A DNA stretch of 23,060 bases from Phycisphaerales bacterium (GTDB lineage: Bacteria > Planctomycetota > Phycisphaerae > SM23-33), in contig PMYM01000040.1 of the NCBI GenBank assembly GCA_003171235.1, positions 730 through 23,789 on the forward strand. Reading direction: 5' to 3'. The position numbers and the translations under genes are program-made. The notes under the pieces are model-generated. The model saw nothing but the letters and a program-made list of their open reading frames with translations, was not told where the DNA came from and ran no database searches. Of the stretch, positions 7,502-13,898 are shown piece by piece (the first letter of the stretch is position 1; every line of letters starts with the position of its first letter).

Positions 7502-8976
7502 CCTACGTTACCACCGACAACCTGGCTTCGCTGGAGAGCGCCCCGCCGGCCGCGCGGGGGCGCTTCGGACAGGTCGTGCTTATGTTCGTTGCCCTGGCGG
7601 CAGTGTGCGTGTCAGGGCTGGGCCTGGCGGGCTGGCCGATCTGGCTGGGCGTCACCTGCCTGGTAATGCTGATCCTGGCGGTAACGGACTTAACCGCGGC
7701 TATTTGTCTTTTCCTGCTGCTCAACCCGCTGGCCTTGTGGATGCGCACGGCTAATCCGGCCGCCTTAGTGCTGTCGGGCGCGAATTCCATCTGGCTGACG
7801 ATCCTGATCGGGGGTTGGCTTTGGCAGGTCGGCGCCCGGCAAATGACTTTTCCGCGAGGAACGGATGTGCTGGCGCTTGTGGTGTTCATAGCTTACGGCC
7901 TGGCCATCACGCCCAAGTCCGGCTCGTTCCTGGAAGCGTTTTTAGGCTTTCGGTCGCTGATCTACCCCGCCTTCTTCTACCTCATGATGCGGAGCTTGGT
8001 GACCGCCAATCCCCAGGGCGTGCAACGGCTCTTCAAGTATTTGCTGCTTTCCTGCCTGTTGCTGGCAATCCTGCAGATTCTCTATTACTACGACTACATC
8101 GCCGCCACGACCTTCCGCCATGCCAGCACCCTGGCCCTGGAGGGTGGCGGCCGCTACGTGCTGGGGCACTACTTCGAGCGCATGCACAGCCTGATGGGCG
8201 GCGGGCCCAGCAATGCCGGGATCTTCCTGACCGCCGGGTTATGCCTGGCCGTGGCCGTCATGGCGGACCGGAGCCGCGCCATGTTGGGGAAGATTCCGGT
8301 TTTCGGCGTGGCCCTCTTCCTGGCATACGCCGCATTTCTGTCGCTTTCCCGCAGTTGCATTGTGGTGCTGCTGGTGGGATCGGTGTTTTTCATGTTTGCG
8401 GCCGGGCTGCCTTCGTCCTTCCGGATCGCCAGCCTCGTGCTGGTGTGCGTGCTGGTGGTCGGCACGGTTTTCGGCGGGGCGTTGAGCGGCGAATCCATCA
8501 TTCAGGCCGTCCGGGCCGACGCCTACACCTGGGTCACCCGCATACCTTCGGGGGTGCGGTTGATCTTTGGCGGCGGGTTGACCGCCCCTGGGGGGGGAAC
8601 CCTCGGCAGCGAATTCGCCGTCTATGCCGCCTATACCGACGCCGGCTGGGTGGCCATCTGGGCGCAGATGGGCCTGCCCGGCTTGATCTCCATGCTGGTC
8701 TGGGTGGTTGCCCTGGCGGTTGCGTACGTCCGCTTGGCCGGCAAGAAGTCTCTGGGCGTGCTGCCGCCGCAGACCCGCCACTACGCGTTGGCGGTAGGCG
8801 CCATCGCCATGAGCCTGGTTTTCGGTTCGCCGCACACGGCGGCCATCATGCGTGTGGGCACGGACATTCTCTTTTACGGCATGGCTGCCATCACGGTCTC
8901 CATTTGTAGAATCGCGCGCGATCAGGAGGTCAACCCGTACTTGACTGAAAACATCGTGCCCGAAAACGCTGTCTGA
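7498..8976 (+). CDS. O-antigen ligase/polymerase-family (Wzy/WaaL-like) membrane protein
   Basis: A 492-residue polytopic membrane protein with roughly ten to twelve hydrophobic segments, fitting the Wzy/O-antigen ligase family. A large extracytoplasmic loop lies in the second half (about residues 330-385) and contains GGGLTAPGGGTLGSEFAVY followed by TDAGWVAIWAQMGLPGLI, the arrangement seen before the last helices in this family. An SLSRS motif at about residue 281 precedes a strong helix, another recurrent feature. It would polymerise lipid-linked repeat units or ligate the finished chain in the outer leaflet of the inner membrane; sequence alone does not separate the two. The start is ATG at 7498. 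It sits between two glycosyltransferase genes, ending 15 bp before the next. Confidence 0.82.
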   Translation: MTYVTTDNLASLESAPPAARGRFGQVVLMFVALAAVCVSGLGLAGWPIWLGVTCLVMLILAVTDLTAAICLFLLLNPLALWMRTANPAALVLSGANSIWLTILIGGWLWQVGARQMTFPRGTDVLALVVFIAYGLAITPKSGSFLEAFLGFRSLIYPAFFYLMMRSLVTANPQGVQRLFKYLLLSCLLLAILQILYYYDYIAATTFRHASTLALEGGGRYVLGHYFERMHSLMGGGPSNAGIFLTAGLCLAVAVMADRSRAMLGKIPVFGVALFLAYAAFLSLSRSCIVVLLVGSVFFMFAAGLPSSFRIASLVLVCVLVVGTVFGGALSGESIIQAVRADAYTWVTRIPSGVRLIFGGGLTAPGGGTLGSEFAVYAAYTDAGWVAIWAQMGLPGLISMLVWVVALAVAYVRLAGKKSLGVLPPQTRHYALAVGAIAMSLVFGSPHTAAIMRVGTDILFYGMAAITVSICRIARDQEVNPYLTENIVPENAV

Positions 8977-8991
8977 TGAGGATTCCCGAAT

Positions 8992-10173
8992 ATGAGGCTG
9001 GCCTTTGTCTCCTATAGCTTCAGTTCAGAGGGGCTTTCCGCCAGTTTTCGGGCCGTACGATTCGCCAAATACCTGGTCCGCGCCGGCTGCCAGTTGGAGT
9101 TGTTCACGCCCCGCCCGCCTGGCCATAAACTGGCCGATCTGGATAGTCCTCAGGTCAATTTGACGCATATTCCTTATCGACCCCTGGGAGGCGATTCCCT
9201 GCCCGCCAAGTTTTTTAATCGCCTTGTCTACTTGCCGGAGCCGCTCAAGGCCTGGGTTGCCCCGGCCTGCCGGGTCATGCTCGGGCGGCTGCGGGAGAAT
9301 CCGGTGGACGCCCTACTGGTGACCACGCCTCCCCATGTGGTGCAGCTTGTCGGCGTTCGCTTGGCCCGGGAGCTCGGCTTGCCGTACTTCGCCGATCTGC
9401 GGGATGACTGGCTGACCAGCCATCGCCAGAAATGGCGCACTCCGCTGCACAAGTGGATTGCCGCGCGGTGCGAGCGCCAGGTGGTCGAGACGGCCCGGGG
9501 AGTCTTTTTAAATACCGCGATCGTGCGCGAAAGATACGCCAAGCGCTACCCGGCCTTTGCCGACAAGCTTCACACCTTGACCAATGGCTACGACGAGGAC
9601 GATTTCACTGCCGCCAGCCAGTGCGACATTCGAAAAGGCGATCCCAGGCGCATCCTGCTGTACTGCGGCAGCGACTACGACGGCTTCATACCCAGGCAAC
9701 TACGGTGGCTGGCGGGGCACATGGGCGAGCTGGGCTTGGACAAGCTCTGGCGGATTATCTCCGCCGGTTACGGCGACAACCCCCCGGAATCCTATGGCAG
9801 TTTCTGGTCGCACTTGAACGTGCTGACGGTCGAGGCCGCTTCCCAAGCCTCCATGCAGGCGGATCTGTTGCTGACGGCTATGCCTCCCGGCGAGCAAACC
9901 CCCTCGGGCACGGTGCCGCTGAAGACCTACTCGTATTTGAGAACGGAAAAGCCGATCGTGTATATCGGCGAGTCCGGTTCCACTACCGACTTGCTGGCCA
10001 AGTTCGCCGGAACCTACAGTCTGCCTCGGGCAGCTTGGCCTGACTTGCCCAACTGGCTGGCCCGGCACCAGGGCCAACTGCTGAACCGCTATCCCCGGCC
10101 GGGCGTTGATGAATACAGCGTTGGCTCCCTCGTGCAAAAGTTGCTGGGAACAATCGATCGCGTTGTGCATTGA
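8992..10173 (+). CDS. GT-B fold glycosyltransferase, WbuB-like GT4
   Basis: A 393-residue glycosyltransferase. The N-terminal domain starts with RLAFVSYSFSSEG and includes FRAVRFAKYLVRAG, TTPPHVVQLVGVRLARELGLPY and ADLRDDWL, a set typical of WbuB-type GT4 enzymes. The C-terminal domain begins near RRILLYCGSDY and contains SGTVPLKTYSYLRTEKPIVY, the nucleotide-sugar-binding segment that replaces a clear E-x7-E motif. The start is ATG at 8992 with GAGGA upstream. Its TGA overlaps the next gene's ATG by one base (TGATG), which implies translational coupling with the following GT4 gene. It is cytoplasmic or membrane-associated and probably adds one sugar of the repeat unit. Donor and linkage cannot be predicted. 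Confidence 0.85.
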   Translation: MRLAFVSYSFSSEGLSASFRAVRFAKYLVRAGCQLELFTPRPPGHKLADLDSPQVNLTHIPYRPLGGDSLPAKFFNRLVYLPEPLKAWVAPACRVMLGRLRENPVDALLVTTPPHVVQLVGVRLARELGLPYFADLRDDWLTSHRQKWRTPLHKWIAARCERQVVETARGVFLNTAIVRERYAKRYPAFADKLHTLTNGYDEDDFTAASQCDIRKGDPRRILLYCGSDYDGFIPRQLRWLAGHMGELGLDKLWRIISAGYGDNPPESYGSFWSHLNVLTVEAASQASMQADLLLTAMPPGEQTPSGTVPLKTYSYLRTEKPIVYIGESGSTTDLLAKFAGTYSLPRAAWPDLPNWLARHQGQLLNRYPRPGVDEYSVGSLVQKLLGTIDRVVH

Positions 10174-11354
10174 TGACGGATATGAGTCACTCGGTACATC
10201 CAGGCCGGCCTCTGCGGATTGCCGTGCTTGCTCATGGGCTGCGCGTGGCCGGCGGGCTGTCGGTCGGCAGGAACATTATTGCCGCCCTGGGCGCGGTGGC
10301 GCCGGAGCATGCCTACCTGGTCACCTTCCCCTCCGGCGTGGGCTATGAGGCCCAGGTGGCGAAAATCCCCAACTGCCAATCGGTCGATTATCAATACCAG
10401 GGTAAAATCCAGCGCTGGCGCTTCGACCGGGTCTTCTTGCCGAAGATTGTCCGGGACTTCAAGCCCGACATTGTTTTCGGGCTTGGGAATCGGGGATTGC
10501 TGGATCCGCCCTGTCCGCAGGCCATCCTGGTCCAGGACCCGCACAACTTCTACCCCGCCAGGCATTTGGGCCGGATTGACCTGCTCGAAAGGGTCAGGAC
10601 CGCCTACAACGCCCGGCACCTGGGACAATGCCTGCGTCGCACCGAGTTGGTTTTCTGCCAGCAGGAAGTGGCCCTGAAACGTCTTAAGGAGACGTTCAAC
10701 TACACCGGTCGGCTGGCCGTGTTCCCCAATGCCGTCTCGGCGTTATTTGCCGAAAAGCTCAACTACAGCCAGCCGGCCGCACTGGCGCCCCTGGCGGGCA
10801 AGACCAAGCTCTTCTGCCTGACCAAGTTCTACTCGCACAAGAACCTGGAAAGCCTGGTGAGCGTTTTTCGGCGCTTCCCCCGTGAACTCAAGGACGTTGT
10901 TGTCATCACCACGGTGGCGGCCGATCAGAGTCCGACGGCGCCGAGGTACTTGCGGATGGTCCACGAGGCCGGGCTGGAAGACAAGCTGGTCAATGTCGGT
11001 CCGCTGCCGCAGGAAGCCCTGCCCGGCTATTACCGCCATTGCCAGGCCTTCATCCTGCCGACGCTGCTGGAGTCGTTCAGCGGGACGTACCTGGAGGCCA
11101 TGCAATTGGGTTGCCCGATCCTGACCAGCGATCTTGACTTCGCTCGCGTGATCTGCGGCGATGCGGCCCTGTACTTTGATCCCTGGAACCCGGCCTCGAT
11201 CAAGGATGCGATCCTCCGCCTCAAGGATGATCCGACCGTGGGCAGAGCCCTGGTGGAAAAGGGCCACGCTCGCATGAAGCAGTTCTTCAGGTCCTGGCCG
11301 GATATCGTGCGGGACGCGATGGCGACCCTGGTCACGCTGGCGGCGAAGGCTTAG
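10173..11354 (+). CDS. GT4-family glycosyltransferase, paralogue A
   Basis: A 393-residue GT-B enzyme. LRIAVLAHGLRVAGGLSVGR near the N-terminus is the first Rossmann strand and glycine loop. The C-terminal domain has LFCLTKFYSHKNLE, VNVGPLPQEALPGYYRHC and LPTLLESFSGTYLEAM, with the E-x7-E pair at residues 300 and 308, then LTSDLDFARVICGDAALYFDP. These are standard GT4 elements for donor binding. ATG at 10173 overlaps the previous stop (TGATG) and has no evident Shine-Dalgarno sequence, so reinitiation is likely; an ATG three codons on is an alternative. The gene at 12738-13898 is a close paralogue, similar along its whole length. The stop codon overlaps by four bases with the stop of the convergent methyltransferase gene. 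Donor sugar is unknown. Confidence 0.9.
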   Translation: MTDMSHSVHPGRPLRIAVLAHGLRVAGGLSVGRNIIAALGAVAPEHAYLVTFPSGVGYEAQVAKIPNCQSVDYQYQGKIQRWRFDRVFLPKIVRDFKPDIVFGLGNRGLLDPPCPQAILVQDPHNFYPARHLGRIDLLERVRTAYNARHLGQCLRRTELVFCQQEVALKRLKETFNYTGRLAVFPNAVSALFAEKLNYSQPAALAPLAGKTKLFCLTKFYSHKNLESLVSVFRRFPRELKDVVVITTVAADQSPTAPRYLRMVHEAGLEDKLVNVGPLPQEALPGYYRHCQAFILPTLLESFSGTYLEAMQLGCPILTSDLDFARVICGDAALYFDPWNPASIKDAILRLKDDPTVGRALVEKGHARMKQFFRSWPDIVRDAMATLVTLAAKA

Positions 11355-12121
11355 GTTGTTTTCTTACACAAGACAGCGTAGTGGGCGTACATCAAGTACG
11401 ACCAGACCGGCCGGGTCAATCTCCTGAGCCAATCCCCCAACACCATCCGGGCGTAAACTGGAAAAGAATAATTGTGCCGGGACCGGAGGAATCTGAGCGT
11501 GTCCATTCCCAGCACTGGCACGTAGCGTCTGGCGTTAACGATGGAGAAGCCGCATGCCATCAGAAGGCGGCGCAGGCTCCGGCCGGTAAGGAATTGAACG
11601 TGACCGGAGAGATTTGCGGTGCGGTCCTTCATGAATAAGGATATCAATCTGCCTGATGCAAGATCCAGCAGGGGAACCTCAACTATCAAGTACCGGAAAT
11701 CCAGTTTCTTCACAGAGGCGAGAAACCCCCTGGCGTCGTCTATGTGCTCAAGGACGTGAGACAGCAGAACCAGATCAAAAGGTTCGCCCAGTTCGAAAGC
11801 GGGCGAAGTGATGTCGGCAACCACGCCTTCAATCCCTGGCGTGTTTTGTCTGAGAGAATTGATTGCATCTTCGGAAGAATCCACTCCTAAACAACGAGAA
11901 CACAGGTTGCGTTTTCGACATTCTGCTATGACCTCACCTGTTCCGCAACCAAGTTCGGCAATAGACTCAACCTTAATAGAGTGCATTCTTAATAAAACCC
12001 CAACGGACTTAGCCTTCTCCCCGGCTCCTCGGCGCAACCATTCCGATTCTGCCTCAAGATCGTCATGATAAATGGACTTGTAGAGTTCACTGCTGGTTTC
12101 GTCAGGCTTCTTCACTTTCAC
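11351..12121 (-). CDS. Class I SAM-dependent methyltransferase, inverted within the cluster
   Basis: A 256-residue methyltransferase on the strand opposite to its neighbours. SIAELGCGTGEV (about residues 53-64) is the SAM-binding motif I, LGVDSS follows as the strand-2 acidic end, and LVLLSHVLEHIDDARGF (about 118-133) is the motif IV region of the Methyltransf_11/23 group. I chose GTG at 12121, which has AGGA at good spacing. A TTG at 12166 is in frame but has no ribosome site. The gene is visibly AT-richer than its neighbours, with runs such as CTTAATAAAACC near 11990. It has its own extended -10 promoter, and it meets the upstream GT4 gene tail to tail with a four-base overlap. These points suggest separate acquisition. 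The substrate is unknown; a sugar O-methylation is plausible from context. Confidence 0.85.
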   Translation of the reverse strand: MKVKKPDETSSELYKSIYHDDLEAESEWLRRGAGEKAKSVGVLLRMHSIKVESIAELGCGTGEVIAECRKRNLCSRCLGVDSSEDAINSLRQNTPGIEGVVADITSPAFELGEPFDLVLLSHVLEHIDDARGFLASVKKLDFRYLIVEVPLLDLASGRLISLFMKDRTANLSGHVQFLTGRSLRRLLMACGFSIVNARRYVPVLGMDTLRFLRSRHNYSFPVYARMVLGDWLRRLTRPVWSYLMYAHYAVLCKKTT

Positions 12122-12213
12122 GGCGACTAATCCTAAGAAAGTTGCCCTAGGTGCACCCGACGGCAAAGCCGACCAACAAGGGGAAACCCCGAGAATTTTG
12201 AGGCTCGCCCCGG

Positions 12214-12222
12214 ATTATAACA
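12214..12222 (-). promoter_or_regulatory. Extended -10 promoter of the inverted methyltransferase gene
   Basis: Read on the minus strand, the sequence is TGTTATAAT, a perfect TGn-TATAAT extended -10 element. No good -35 lies 16-18 bases upstream, but extended -10 promoters can work without one. Transcription would start near 12207, leaving a leader of about 86 bases before the GTG at 12121. The leader contains two short GC hairpins with three-base loops. This is the best sigma-70-type promoter match I see in the window. Confidence 0.5.
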
Positions 12223-12511
12223 TCATACAGCAGTCGGCGTAAGCCGTCAATCGAGGTTTTGCCGGTAAACCGATATTTCCCAGATAGCCTTGGCCTGCGA
12301 CCGTCGCGGGCCAGTCTACTTGCGTTGTTTCTTGCATCGAAGTTCCTGCAAGCATTTTCTGCCCCGCTTGTCGTTCCAAAGTCGTTGATTCCAGCCGCCG
12401 TCAGGGGCGGAACTGACCATTTTGGGCCGGCAGAACGCCCTTGGGCTCCGATGCAAACTGCCCGCCTCCGCTGTTGCCTCGTTTCTCCTTCGATTTGGCT
12501 AATGGATGGCG

Positions 12512-12622
12512 TCATCTTGACACCGCCGGTGGTGGTTTCAGCCGCCGAATCCGCTCAAGGATCGCCCGGAACAACCCACGCGGGATGGCCATCTCCGCCA
12601 TCTGGAACACTACGTGGCGAAC
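12512..12622 (-). pseudogene. Possible C-terminal fragment of a transposase
   Basis: On the minus strand 36 codons ending in TGA read VRHVVFQMAEMAIPRGLF, then RAILERIRRL and KPPPAVSR. The FQMAE-x-AIPR-x-LF-x-x-IL-x-RI pattern followed by a proline-rich end resembles the C-terminal tail of some planctomycete-type DDE transposases. This is recalled resemblance, not a database result. Upstream of it the frame loses this character, so only the tail remains. It fits an old insertion near the inverted methyltransferase. It could also be chance similarity. Confidence 0.3.
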
Positions 12623-12737
12623 GCCGGACCCGCTAGTGCCCTGAGAAAAAAAATGGGGTAACCTCCAGGAGCAAAAGAGGATATCATGGAAGGCCGGCAA
12701 GTATCGTTAGCGTAGTGAGTACGGAAACGGCGTTGCG

Positions 12738-13898
12738 TTGACACTAAGAATCTCCATCTTGGCTCACGCCCTGCGGGCGGCGGGCGGTCTGTCAGTGGGC
12801 CGGAACATGCTTGTCGCCCTTGCCCGAGTGGCCCCACAGCATCAATACCAGATCACCATCCCCGGCGAGACGGATTGTGAGGAAGTCGGCTACGAAGACA
12901 TCTGCGACAGTTTTCCCGACTGCCAGAAGGTCGTTTACGCTCACACCAGCCCCTGGAGACGGCTGTGGTATGAGGCCCGCGAGGTTCGCCGGTTGGTAAT
13001 GGCTTTTCGCCCCGACGTCCTGCTTGGACTGGGCAACCGAGGCATCATTTGCCCTCCTTGCCCCCAGGCTGTCATGCTACAGGACGCCCACTACTTTTAC
13101 CCCTTCAAGCACTACGGCAAGATAACACTTTATTGGCGCCTGAAGTACCACTATGACTTCATGCACCTGCGGCGCGTTATCCGGCAGACGCAACTAGTGC
13201 TATGCCAGACCCCGGTGGCCCAACGTCGCATCCGGGATTTCTACGGCTACGACGGTCGGATGCTGATCGTGCCCAACACTATTTCCCAGTTCCTTGGACG
13301 GCAGGAAGACCCTTCCCTGCCCGTGCCGCTACGGCCTTATGCCCAGAAAATGCGGCTGTTTTGCCTGAGTAATTTCTACGGTCATAAGAACCTGGAGATG
13401 CTGCCGGGGCTGTTCAGACGCTACGCCCGGGAACTGCGTGACGTGGTGGTGGTGCTGACGCTGCCCGAACAGAACAAGGATGCCCGCCACTTCCTCCGCG
13501 CCATTCGGCAACGCGACGTGGCTGAGCATTTCGTGAACGTCGGCCCCTTGCCTCAGATGGAGCTTGCCGGTTATTATCGACATTGTCAGGCACTGTTTCT
13601 GCCGACTCTTATGGAGTCGTTCAGCGGCACGTACGTGGAAGCCATGCACTTCGGCGTGCCCGTCCTGACCAGCGATCTGGATTTCGCCCGCGCCGTCTGC
13701 GGCGAGGCGGCGTTGTATTTCGACCCGTGGCGGCCCGAGACCATCAAGGACGCCATTGTTCGACTGAGGAAAACCCCCGGTTTGGCCGAAGAACTAGTCG
13801 CCAAAGGCAAGGCACATCTTTCAGGCGCGTCCCGAAGCTGGGACGAGATTGCATCCGAAGTAATGGCAAGTCTGCTGGAAATCGCAGAGAAACAATAA
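12738..13898 (+). CDS. GT4-family glycosyltransferase, paralogue B
   Basis: A 386-residue GT-B enzyme closely related to the gene at 10173-11354. Shared blocks include LRISILAHALRAAGGLSVGR at the start, LGLGNRGI with PPCPQAVMLQDAHYFYP, LFCLSNFYGHKNLE, VNVGPLPQMELAGYYRHC, and LPTLMESFSGTYVEAM with the E-x7-E pair at residues 293 and 301. The only usable start is TTG at 12738; an in-frame stop lies 27 bases upstream and no strong ribosome site is visible. Compared with paralogue A, the protein begins about eleven residues later, so the native 5' end may have been lost when the upstream DNA was inserted. Its TAA overlaps the asnB ATG by one base (TAATG), implying coupled translation. Donor sugar is unknown. 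Confidence 0.88.
   Translation: MTLRISILAHALRAAGGLSVGRNMLVALARVAPQHQYQITIPGETDCEEVGYEDICDSFPDCQKVVYAHTSPWRRLWYEAREVRRLVMAFRPDVLLGLGNRGIICPPCPQAVMLQDAHYFYPFKHYGKITLYWRLKYHYDFMHLRRVIRQTQLVLCQTPVAQRRIRDFYGYDGRMLIVPNTISQFLGRQEDPSLPVPLRPYAQKMRLFCLSNFYGHKNLEMLPGLFRRYARELRDVVVVLTLPEQNKDARHFLRAIRQRDVAEHFVNVGPLPQMELAGYYRHCQALFLPTLMESFSGTYVEAMHFGVPVLTSDLDFARAVCGEAALYFDPWRPETIKDAIVRLRKTPGLAEELVAKGKAHLSGASRSWDEIASEVMASLLEIAEKQ

Larger units (their letters stand above)
12122..12737. other. Non-coding stretch of about 616 bp between the inverted methyltransferase and the second GT4 paralogue
   Basis: This is the longest gap in the window. From left to right it holds the methyltransferase leader, with two small hairpins (CGGCAAAGCCG at 12161-12171 and GGGGAAACCCC at 12181-12191), the extended -10 promoter at 12214-12222, then sequence I cannot assign, then a transposase-like fragment on the minus strand (12512-12622), and finally about 115 bp before the TTG start of the second GT4 gene. 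Open frames on both strands here have no recognisable protein character. It looks like the scar of an insertion. Confidence 0.6.

Noticed and set aside
12147..12515. A 122-codon minus-strand frame in the long intergenic gap
   Set aside because: It has no family resemblance, overlaps the proposed promoter and leader, and has the irregular composition of non-coding DNA.
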